From Symbiodinium natans (Eukaryota; Sar; Dinophyceae; Suessiales; Symbiodiniaceae): a DNA stretch of 64,000 bases. Location of the stretch: assembly GCA_905221605.1 (NCBI GenBank), contig CAJNDS010002083.1, positions 626,513 through 690,512 on the forward strand. The letters run 5' to 3'. The notes below the pieces were generated by a model that was not told the DNA's origin, made no database searches, and worked only from the letters and a program-made list of their open reading frames with translations. Position numbers and translations under genes: made by a program. Below, one piece after another: positions 34,505 to 44,219 of the stretch. Position 1 is the stretch's first letter; the number at the start of each line of letters is the position of its first letter.

Positions 34505-34650
34505 GGGTTGCTTGGGGGGGGGGTAGGGGGGGGGGGGGATAGGGTTTAGGCGGGGGTGGGGGGGCGGAGGTGGGGGGGCGGGGGTGGAGGGGCGGGGGAG
34601 GGGGGGCGGGGGTGGGGATGGGGAGGTTTGTGGGTAGGGATGGGTCGGGT
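34505..34650. repeat. G-rich tract with quadruplex potential
   Basis: Consecutive G runs of 5-14 bases (for example GGGGGGGGGTAGGGGG) on the plus strand with a TAGGGTTTAGG word inside. Many four-run combinations meet the usual G-quadruplex pattern. It sits in sequence without a supported gene. Confidence 0.85.
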
Positions 34651-34859
34651 AATAACTAATGTTCATGCTGTTTGATTCCACCAGCACACAGCGCAAGCCC
34701 CAAACCTGAAAACCTCTGTTTTTGTGGGTTATGCAGCTATGCACATTCCGGTTTCGGTCATTCTTCGTGTTTTTGGCGTTTCGAGCTTTGTGCTTTCCGG
34801 TGGTTCTCACTTTCGTCCTTTTTTTACAGGGCCTTCGGCCAATCACGGATCCGGTTGAC

Positions 34860-35340
34860 CGGCTTGTGCTTGAGGAAGAGGGGGGGGAGGGAACGCCTAT
34901 TCTGCACGTGCTCGTTGTTTTCTTCGCTCGTTCCCGAAAACCTTCTGGGGCGGGGTTCTCGTTTAGCGCTTCAACGCGGAAGACGTGCTATCGGATCGCG
35001 TTCTGACGCAAGAGGCCACGAAGAGGAGACGGTCAACGGAGGAGAGTCGGATGGGAGGCCACGGAGAGGACGCGGTCAAGGGAGGGGGGTCGGAATATTT
35101 GATTGGAGAGGGGCGTGGGAGAGCGCGGACCATGGGGGAAGCGCGACGTGAGCGTAGCAGCCGATTGATGGCTCGAGCTCTGAACGCCTTCAGCGCCCTC
35201 CGCGCCTTCCGCGCTCTCCGCGTCCGCCCCCTCCGCCCCCTCCGCGCCCTACACGCGCTCCGCGACCTCCACGCGCTCCCTGCTCCCTGCGCCCTCCGCC
35301 CTCCGTGGCCTCCGCGCTCTTAGCGGCCTCGCGCGTCTCT
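34860..35340. repeat. Purine-rich then CTCCGCGCC-type degenerate repeats
   Basis: Up to about 35130 the plus strand is rich in GGAGAGGACGCGGTCAA-like words; from 35185 to 35325 it consists of CTCCGCGCC/CTCCGCCCC units about 9-18 bases long. These create plus-strand Arg/Ala/Leu-rich frames that I regard as artefacts. Confidence 0.65.
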
Positions 35341-35773
35341 TCTGCGGGCGTGTTGCATCTATTATCCTTCAGTTATCCTTCAGAACAAATCTGTTTAAGA
35401 AGGCACGCATGGGGGGAGGGGGGGGACAGGGGGAGAGTGGGGAAATACCACTGCAGATACAACAGATGATCCCGACTCAGCTGTCCTGGACGAGTCTGTG
35501 TTCACCAGGACCCCCGACCCCGCCGGGCCCTGCATCACCACCCCAGACCTCGCAAGTCTCACCGGGATGTCTTAACGTCTAAACTACATCCGTCCTTGCT
35601 GACGCACCCAAGACTTTATTAACTTCTGAGAGCCATGCCGCCCGTGGCCCGGGTGGTGGAATCTGATTCTTCACCTCGAAAACCCAAGTCGTGCCCCACG
35701 TCGGTCGGACTCGACTGCTTCGCTTGACCAACACTACCACATCTACCACAAACCACTTGCTCCTTTCAGAACA

Positions 35774-35971
35774 ATGTGTGCGCAGGCCTTTGCATTCTTT
35801 GCAGATGCGGCCAACGAAGTTCGCTTGGCAGCCTATTCGAGAAGGAAGTTGAAACAATTCCCTGGGCCTCTGTCAGTTTCACGGGCATATGAGATATGGC
35901 ATATGGGATACAAGCCTTGTTCTGAAACGGGGCTGTTCTTTGCGGCGAAGGCTGTGGAGAAACTCCTATGA
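35774..35971 (+). CDS. Small plus-strand open frame, unknown
   Basis: A 65-codon ATG-to-stop frame reading MCAQAFAFFADAANEVRLAA, then YEIWHMGYKPCSETGLFF and ending AAKAVEKLL. It looks more protein-like than most plus-strand frames here, but the minus strand is also open with a Cys-containing frame (GRICKECKGLRTHCSE). It could be a single plus-strand exon. No homologue is recognised. Confidence 0.25.
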   Translation: MCAQAFAFFADAANEVRLAAYSRRKLKQFPGPLSVSRAYEIWHMGYKPCSETGLFFAAKAVEKLL

Positions 35972-36303
35972 GAACTTCCAGCTGCAACGTCTGAACTGTG
36001 ATCGAGCACAGCATTGGGGGTCCATTGCAAGGCCCCAGGTCCTGCCGCTTCACCATACGAGTGCCAGCTCGCCTGTGACCTTTTCCAGCAAGACATCACA
36101 TGTCTCATGGCCACACAGCTGCAGCAACATGACTGTCGAAAGGATTCACGTTCAGACCAGTGAGTCACATGGACAGCACATGATAAGTGATAGAGCAAGG
36201 GGGCAAGCTGTGGCTTCATCAAGGTCACTCAGCAGCATTGGAGGCTGCTTGCTTTAAGTGCGCCATAGAGTGCCAGATCCCAGAAGCCTCTAAGGATGAA
36301 GAG

Positions 36304-36376
36304 GAAGGAATGGGGAAGGAACGGGGAAGGAACGGGGAAGGAACGGGGAAGGAACGGGGAAGGAACGGAAGGAGGA
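36304..36376. repeat. GGGGAAGGAAC tandem repeat
   Basis: About five copies of the 11-base unit GGGGAAGGAAC, purely purine apart from the C, followed by diverged GGAAGGAGGAAAC. It is a simple minisatellite in a region without a supported gene. Confidence 0.9.
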
Positions 36377-37479
36377 AACAAGGGAGCGCGAGGCCCAAGG
36401 AAACACTAGATAACAGAATAAACTATTCAACCCTTGACAATCGCATCTGACTCCGAGCCCCAACATGATTCTTTGTTTTGGGGCTTCTACAGGTAGCCCT
36501 TCAGGCTCCAAGCCTTGCCTTCTCAATCATGGGGCTAGCGCACTGCTAGCGCCCAAACTACAGCCGAACAAGCCGAACAAATTAATCGGGCCCGGATGCA
36601 AGATTCAAAACTCAAGGCGTGTTGGATCCGGGCCGGAATGAGTTTGTTGTTTCTTAGGCCTTTATTCGCGCACCCTGGGGCTCCAAGCTAAAGCTCAGAG
36701 AGAGCCACGATTCGTAGAAAAATGGAGCAGCCGACCGTGCAGAAACATGGACGAAGTTACCGATGGCGTTGTGCAAATATGAGTGGTACTGTTGGTGACA
36801 AGGACCGGGGTTTGGGCAGCTGGCGCCTTCAACCTCTCAACCACTCCGCTTCCCAGCCATTGAGAGACGAGCGTGTTCCCGAATCCATGTGTTTCTATGC
36901 TGAGAGTGCAAGTCTGAACCGAAACAAGCCAAAGCCATGCAGAATGGCTTAAGCACATGAGTTTTGCAATGCTTCGCTTAATCTGCGGTCATTGTCGACG
37001 CCAGCAATGCACGTTGAAGTTGCTCAACACGTGAAGAACCATTCTCTCTCAGTGTATTGCGGCTACGAGAAACTAAGTCTCGCAACAAGTCGCAGCAGGT
37101 CCGGAATTAAATTAAGCATTTGTTGTTTCTTGCGCATGCTTTTGTCTTTCTTGTCCTGTGCACATTACCATATGGAAGCCAATGACCCTCTCAGGGCTTC
37201 TTGTGGGTTCGGACGCTGTTGATTAGCCCCGCATGTGTTGCAGCTTGCGATCGACCCTCTCGGTGTTGCCACGTGCCTGCGACGTTCTGGCTTAGGCGCT
37301 TTCAGGGTCTGGAAATACCAAGAGGCGTTCGAATCGTGCTTTCGCCTCGGTCCTGTACAATTTTGCAACCTTGGAACGTTCCGAGTCGCGAAACTGTGGC
37401 AGGGATACACTTATTTGCCTTAACAGAGCGAGGGGGTTGGGAGGAGGGAGGGGGAGGGGGCCGGCAGCCTCCCCAATTT

Positions 37480-38005
37480 GCAAACACAATTCTCGCATGA
37501 TGGGTTTGGAAAGGATTCAATTGCTGTTTAGAAGCAAGCTGAAAAAGGAAGTCGGGGGGGGGGGGGGGGGGGGGGGGGCACAACCCCAAACACAATACTC
37601 CAATACCCTAAACCCTAAACCTGAACTCTAAACCCTAAACCCTGCCAAACCCTAAACCCATGGGATTGAAAAAACAGCCAAACACAACGCTCACATGATG
37701 GCTTTGGAAGGAGTTCATGTAATCCTTGAAGCAAGCTTGCACAGCTTCAAAAAAGCGGCGGGGTTGGGGGGTGCGCAGCCCCCCCCCCCCCCACCCCCAT
37801 TGCAAACGCAATGCTCGCATGATGGGTTTGGAAAGGATGCATACGCCATATGCTTTCGGAAGCAAGCATGCTTGCGTGGCTTGAAACAGTGCAACTCCCT
37901 AAAGCAAGGGGGGTTGGGGAGGCGTACAATGCTCGCATAATGGCTTTTTTAAGGGCTGAGCCAAAAAAAAACGGGGGGGGGAGGGTTGCAAACACAATGC
38001 TTTGT
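37480..38005. repeat. Dispersed repeat family with poly-G/poly-C tracts
   Basis: The core CAAACACAATGCTCGCATGA followed by TGGGTTTGGAAAGGA recurs at about 37480, 37678, 37803, 37925 and 37988 with decreasing conservation. Between cores lie homopolymer tracts: 25 G at 37554-37578, a C run near 37780-37792, and shorter G runs at 37901 and 37973. A CCCTAAACCCTAAACCC block (37606-37660) is telomere-like. The structure is a cluster of related short elements, probably inserted or amplified locally. Confidence 0.8.
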
Positions 38006-38189
38006 GAGAGAGCCCGGCCTCGTTTGGTTTGGCATTTTCACACGAAGATTCACGGCGTTTATCGGCGTTTATTCGGAAGTGCCAGATTCAGGCATGCTTC
38101 ACGTGTGATATCTTAATGGGAGCCCTGTTCAGATCTTAGAATGTTGGGAGAGGACAAGCAGCGGGTGGCCAATCAGGGACACGGAACCG

Positions 38190-38700
38190 GAAATCCAAAA
38201 GCAGAAAATCAGAGAAGCGAAAGCTGGCATGACAGACTACAAGCGGAAAAGTGGAGAAGCAGAAAAGCGCAGAAGCAGAGAAGAAGAGTAAGACCAGAGA
38301 TCTGGAAAGCAAGGCAAAAAGCAAAAAGCGAACAGCACAAGGCAGAAAGCAACAAGCAACATCAAGAGTCAAGCAAAACGAAAAATGTCACAAAAAAAGA
38401 TCAAAAGAAGGCAACGGTAAGAAGCGGAGAGCAAAGAAGAGAAAGGAATCACCAAAGCAAAAAACAAAAACAACAAGAACACAACAAAAGACAGCAGAAA
38501 TAAACAAGGATGAATGAAAAGCAAAAAGCCAAGAGCAAAATGAGAAGCAAAAATGTGCTTTAAAAAACTAGTGAAAATATAGATAAAAACATAAAAAAAC
38601 GAACAAAAAACAGACCGCAAACACAAGGCAAAGCTTGCAAACAAGGACAGCTGGAACCCTTCTGACCTTGCGCAGCTTGCCCTTTGTTTGGTCTCGGCCA
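38190..38700. repeat. Purine-rich AAGCAGAAAAGC-type low-complexity region
   Basis: The plus strand is strongly A/G-biased with repeated AAGCAGAAA, AGCAAAAAG and AACAAAAAC words over about 500 bases. It creates a Lys/Gln/Arg-rich plus-strand frame (38141-38503) that I consider compositional. There is no gene. Confidence 0.6.
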
Positions 38701-39329
38701 AGCGCGCTTAGACATGTTTAGAGCTGGCAGCCTAGATTCCTAGATTCGGAGCTTCCCCTTGCAGGTCCACGTGGAAACAAAGGCCAGCGCATACCCACAA
38801 GGGGCCGTTGAAAAGCACCAGGCCCGAAAACATCACAGATTTCCATGAGGCAATTGAAACCAAACTGCAGGAACGCCACATGTCCGACAGCCTGTGGGAT
38901 GCACTTAGAAAACACCTACGTTGAGGCTCTCGAGCTCCACATGTCCAAACACCAAAAGCTCCCTAGAAAATCTTGGACCACAACAGCCCTGCCAACTATA
39001 CTCCGCTCAATCTCCTTCAAAGCTGTTACAAACTTTACGTGCATCATCACGCGAGAGAGAGAGATAGGGACCTCGAACAACCGTCTTCGGTCAGTATAAA
39101 TATATATATGTATACACTACACAAGTGAGAAGCTTGGTACTTCGACCAGCAACATAGACAGCAGCGACTGCTGATCAAATATTCACCATATCAGCTAAAT
39201 CAACGGCGCGTGGTAGCCTTCGAGGTCTAAGGCCTTCTTGCAATGATCTGGCAGCATCACATATTCATGCTATAAAGCGAACATGAGCACTCATCACAGC
39301 ATTAGTACTCATGAGCTGGGGGTCTAAAA

Positions 39330-39702
39330 CACGCGAACCGTCTCGTCGACGGAGTGGAAGAACACATCCGAGAAGCAACATTCCTAGTCCGCAGGCTTTA
39401 GGACCTCGTTGACACCAAGCGCCACCATGTACTATATTCACTTTTTCGATTGGCCTAAGGCATTTGACAAATTTTATCCCGATGCATTGCACACACCTCT
39501 TGCGTGTTGGAAGGTCACTGCCAAGTTGCACGCCAGAATTGCCAGAATTGCAGAGCTGATCAAAATCCTTCTCTTTGACATAATCACGGATGACGATGTT
39601 TCTTTTCATCGCTTCGCTAATTACACAGTTTTCACTTTGTTTACCGCATTCATATACATCATTGTTCAATTCCTCTTGATCTTTCTCACTATTCATGGGT
39701 GA
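39330..39702 (+). pseudogene. LINE reverse transcriptase fragment, frame-broken
   Basis: The plus strand encodes VEEHIREATFLVRRL (a stop follows) with DLVDTKRHHVLY in the same frame, then in another frame YYIHFFDWPKAFDKF. This matches the region around the first catalytic aspartate of non-LTR reverse transcriptases (a conserved GRST...E-H segment and then F-x-D-W-x-K-A-F-D-K). At least one stop and one frame shift separate the two halves, and sequence after about 39500 diverges, so it is a dead fragment. Neighbouring copy-and-paste features (target-site duplication, tail) were not recognised. The overlapping minus-strand 143-codon frame is a shadow. Confidence 0.65.
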
Positions 39703-39769
39703 CCGAGAAATACTCTTCGCAATACAACTGCCACCATGAAGCAGGAACTACATTAACGGTCACGGTTGA

Positions 39770-41400
39770 ATCATATATATATACAACAAACAGAATTACA
39801 GCATAATCATTTATTAGAGAAATTGGATTGCTAGCGCGTTGAAGGGGCCTTCGTCGAAAAAATCGAAAAAAGAAGTTCGTTCAATGTAGTGGGAATTGTA
39901 GAATATTGTCACAGTTAGTTAGACAATTCGCGGAAAGATGAAGTAGGGAAGTGTCAACTACGAGTGCCTCATGCCTAGATGGATGCCAGCCTCCCAGGTT
40001 CTAGATTTTCGGTTGAATCTGGGGCCCAGGACAAGAGAATCCTGACTCCAGATTTCCAGATTGAATATCAGGTCGGTGGAGTCCCGGGCCGCAGAGTCCG
40101 GATTGAATCTGGAAATTTAGAGTCTGCAGACCCAGACCTACATATTTTGCAAAACAACCTCCTGAGCCGTGGCCACAACTCTCGACAAACTATCAACATT
40201 GGCACTAACAGAGGAAGTGCAATCGCTTCTGTTGACCCATCTTGGGGCGCGGCGTGCCAAATGCTGCGACGTTCTCGGCCTCGTCAAGAGGCCTGCCATT
40301 GCGCACGGCAATTCTTGGAAGTGATGCTTTAAGCAGTTAGGTCATGTTGGGTCTATTGCTGTTGGATCTGGGTTGAGTTGCTTTGGCCTCGGATCCGACG
40401 TGCGCCTTTCCACAGCGAAAGGGCCTTCCTCTTGCCTGCACCACGGAAGCTGATCCCCACACATCCATACACGATCATAACACGGTAGAACAGAGCATCA
40501 GGGGAGCATCAGGGCCTTTGCGGGTCCGATTCATCCTGCATGCCTCCAGTCTGGGCCACATCCTGCCTGAACGCCGGGTTCAGCGAGTACAGATTGAAAC
40601 CCAAGAAAAAGCTCCAAGACGTTCAAAAGCAGAGCCTGGCAGGTAGCGACGGAGATTCTGGAGACCCGTCAGATCCATCACGCAAGGCCAAGCCAGGAGA
40701 TGCAAAGGAGTCAGGGGCGTCGGAAACTGCCGTCAGCGCAGGCTGCCTGGCAATCCCCAACCATCATTCCCGAAACCCTCCCAACAAACAACGCCTCCCT
40801 CAACCAGGAACCCTTCCACCCCTTGTTTGCAAACGTTCCTTCGCTGGCCTAAGCAGGTCCACACGCAGCATTGCCAACTCCAGCAGAAGCCAAACCAGGC
40901 AGGGGAGACGAGGGAAAGGGCAGTTGAGTCCGCTCCTTCTCAAAGTCATCAAAGGCGCTCGCATAACCTGCTGTCGCGAAGATTTGCCAAGGCATTCTAC
41001 ATCTTAGACGGAGAATTGATGACATACCCAAAACATAGTGTACAAGCCTGAATCGACCCGCGCAAGCTGGTTGCCAGACGCACTTGCCTGCTCACAGGAA
41101 AGATATTGGAGACCAAATGCCGCCAAAAGACTCAAACCAAGGCATTCGAGGGATTCGATCTTCGAACCGTGGTCAATTCTTTACACGTTTGGCAAAGCTG
41201 ATCCCAGATCACAAAACACGATTCGTGCGACTGTGCAGCTCCCATGTTGCAACCTCGGCGAGCCTATTGAGAAATCGATGACCCCCTTCCGACCGTTTGG
41301 GGAACCGAGAACGGATCGGAAGAAACTTCAGGCCAAAGCCCACGGCAACCCAAAGATTCTGAACCACTCCTGTAGACTGTAGACCCCTGTTGGGCCCCCA
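39770..41400. other. Unassigned region with competing frames
   Basis: A GATTGAATCTGG/CCAGATT word recurs at 39990-40140. The plus strand has long Pro/Ser/Lys-rich frames (40540-41007, 41038-41382) and the minus strand has MPWQIFATAGYASAFDDFEK (about 40870-40990). None carries a domain I recognise, and strand assignment is uncertain. Confidence 0.3.
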
Positions 41401-41459
41401 AACACCCTAGCCCATCCCATGCGCCCACGGGCCTTCCATGACCTTCCCCTGTGGACCCC

Positions 41460-44170
41460 CCCACTCTAGACCCTTGTGGCTTGACCATGCGGCAGACTTC
41501 CTGGACTCCTTACAACCCTCATGCGCCGCCTTCCGTCTTTGCAATGCACCCGATGGACGAACATCGACCATCGGTCTAGCATCCGCACCGACATCTTTCG
41601 GTTCTTGCACAAAAAAAACTGCCTTCCCATCGCTAGTGGTCGTGTCCTCCCTTCGCAGGCGGCCACTAAGGGGATCAATTTCAAGTAGTTCGAAGCAGAT
41701 CCAGGTGGCAAAACGAAAGTCGCCGAGCGGGGTTTCGATGCAGGCATTCAGATTTCGGCATATGAGGGCCGAGGCAGCGTTAAAACTGGAAAAACACGTG
41801 TGAGTTTTAAGCCTTTGGCCTCGAGTGCTCGAGCGTGCTGGGCGGGCGAATTTCATTGATCCGAGGTCGACAGTCGGAGCCTGCGCCTGACATGTCGCCC
41901 GATGTGGGAAATGGCCAGCTGTGGGCGACAGCCCCATTTAATGCCACCATCTTGCCGGGTTGCGCTAAGCACACAAGAAGTACAAGCCACAGTGGCACCA
42001 TGGACCACGAGACCCAGGGGCGACAGGACCAATGGATCACGGAACTGCATGAGCGGCGCGCATGTCCCTTTCCCTGTAGAAGCTCTCCAGCGTAAATTTG
42101 GCCTTGTACAGAGTGGGTAGGTTGGTGTGGATTTCCACCTGCACGTGGAAGCAATAGATACAAGCATACAGCAGTTCCAAGTTCATGGAAAAAGTTCGCA
42201 TCTCTTCCGTTGCCCTGGCGGCTTCTTCTCAGTCGCCGGCTTCTTGTTCCGACTTGTCGCGCATGGCAGCGACCACATTGGAGACGGGACCCAAGGTCCT
42301 GAGATGCTGGTGAATGCTGGTGAGATTGGCATGGGGCTGCAGCCCGGCTCAGCGGCTCAGCAAGGATCTTTTAGTCTCTTGCGGACTGGACTGCATCACG
42401 TTCTTCGTGAAGCGTGGGGGCTCCAAACACTGTGCATCCATCTCCTGGCAAAGATTCGTAGCAGAACGGCAGCAGAACCGAAGCCCCAAGACACAAGAAA
42501 CTTTCTTGGCTCAAAGCAGAGTCTCTCTGAGGGAAGGAAGATTTATGGGATGCCCGAGGCTCATCAACTTTGTTCGAGTAGCAACAGGGTTAAACCTCTA
42601 GCTTCCACCCGGTATGGAGATTTTCCATCGCTGCAAAATCAAGATCAGCAAATCGGGACCTTCATCACCCGTCGCTCAATCAGCGCCCCGGTAAGGCTGC
42701 CCACGACGGATCCCACCATCACCCCAACTGCCTCCGTCACTAGTGATTGGCCAAACTGCACATTACAACCTGCAAAAAAAAGTCGGAGTGTCAGAAGAAA
42801 ATGTCAGAAACCACAGAACAGGATAGCACTCCGAGCAAACGACCCAGTGGATCAAAAGGCTGGTTCCGAGCGCCGCCTGTGACAGCAGAAGAGAAGCCCG
42901 AGCGTGACAGACGCACGTGCAGGTCTCTGAGCGGACGGCTAATGTCCCAGCCGCTATGCTCCACTTGCCTCGTAAGCTCTGGGTCAGGACGTGTGTTTTG
43001 GACTCTGATGGAGCGTGCCAAAGAAAGCCACAGCAACGCGTCGCAGCGCGTAGCTTAGACGGTGGTACCCCGTACTATCCCGCACCATCCCACACCTGCA
43101 GGCTTCTCCAGGACCTTGTCTGTGGCCAAGCCGTACGCTAGGCCTGTGAAGCTGAGGCTGGCGAGAAGGTTCGTTTGACGCTATGCGTGTGTGAGCGTGT
43201 GCTTCATGTTTTCATGCTTGCAAGCACAATCCTTGCCTATGAGGTAGCCGAAGGCCACTGAGATGAGCAAGCCGATGTCCGCCCCCAAGGCGGTCGCCAT
43301 GGGCTGCACGACAAGATGGGCCGTCGCATTTCATGATCTATTCCGGTACCAAGGGCCACCGCACCTCGTATGCAACCATGGCACCGAAAACACCAGCGAT
43401 GACGCCAAAGGGGCCAGACCTCAGCTTTGATTCCCGGTCCAGGAAGTCCAAAATCTCGCTCCCGAAAGAAGCAAGTAGAGGCAAAGAACTGCTGGGGTGG
43501 TGGCATGACCCGAGCAGTGGACAGCAATGGCCAGATCTAAGCACAAAGACTTCGTGGAAGACTCATGAACCATGAAATACCATGTGAAACAGGACATCAC
43601 CCACACACGAGACTCGAGAGTCCAGCGCTGCTGTCGGACTCTGTGCCTCTTCGGGTAGGCAGCAAATTGGGCAGCAACCCATTTGCATTTTCCCAGCATC
43701 GGGCCCATAAGCCCATCTGAGCTCTGCACCATCTGCTTGCGGCGGAGACTTCCGGAATGCAAGATTCGTGGCCGGCACCAGAACAAGAGCCTGAGAAACT
43801 CCGCTTTCGAAGGGAGGAACTTCCCAGTGACTGCTGGGATACCCACCAGCATGGACATGGCGAGATAGAAATTTGTCTCGGCCAATCTCCAGGTGAAAAC
43901 CCTGGCAAGCAAATGTCACGTGTCAAAGCCTGCAATGACCTGGTCGTGACTGATGCTTTGTGCATTCACAGCTCACTCTTTTTACTGAACATCAGTTCCT
44001 TCACTGTGAAAGCCTGGCCGTTTGGGCATCATGAGACCAATCATTGGACTGATTAGCCGCTGCAAAGATCGTGGCCTTGCAAGGCCTACGGCCGACAGCG
44101 CGGCGAAGCAGACCTCTGGCAGAGGATTCGGTTCACGAGCTCTTAGGAGCTCCCTCGGAGACCCAAATGT
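41460..44170 (-). CDS. Putative multi-pass membrane protein with glycine-zipper helices
   Basis: Minus-strand exons in order: VCFAALSAVGLARPRSLQRL, then ISPMIGLMMPKRP (about 44020-44130); RLAETNFYLAMSMLVGIPAV, then TGKFLPSKAEFLR (about 43795-43899); SGPFGVIAGVFGAMVAYEVR (about 43338-43470); GADIGLLISVAFGYLIGK (about 43230-43305); GLAYGLATDKVLEKPA (about 43095-43143); CNVQFGQSLVTEAVGVMVGS, then VVGSLTGALIERRVMK (about 42665-42777, after a T-rich tract and TTTGCAG acceptor); LGPVSNVVAAMRDKSEQEAG (about 42230-42300); VEIHTNLPTLYKAKFTLESF (about 42050-42142); and a long exon ICRNLNACIETPLGDFRFAT to ICFELLEIDPLSGRLRREDT (41460 to about 41800). Four or more hydrophobic segments carry GxxxG spacing. 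A transporter, channel or membrane scaffold is possible; no family was recognised. Acceptors follow AG|G. Overlapping plus-strand frames (41438-41803, 41835-42095) are weaker. Confidence 0.55.
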
Positions 44171-44219
44171 GCCAAAGATGGACAAAGAGGCAATTGACAA
44201 CTTGTAAATTTTGAAAATT

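Noticed and set aside
38141-38503. Lys/Gln-rich plus-strand frame of 120 codons
   Set aside because: It reflects the purine-rich low-complexity sequence and no domain is seen.
39265-39696. 143-codon minus-strand frame
   Set aside because: It lies opposite the reverse transcriptase fragment and is its shadow.
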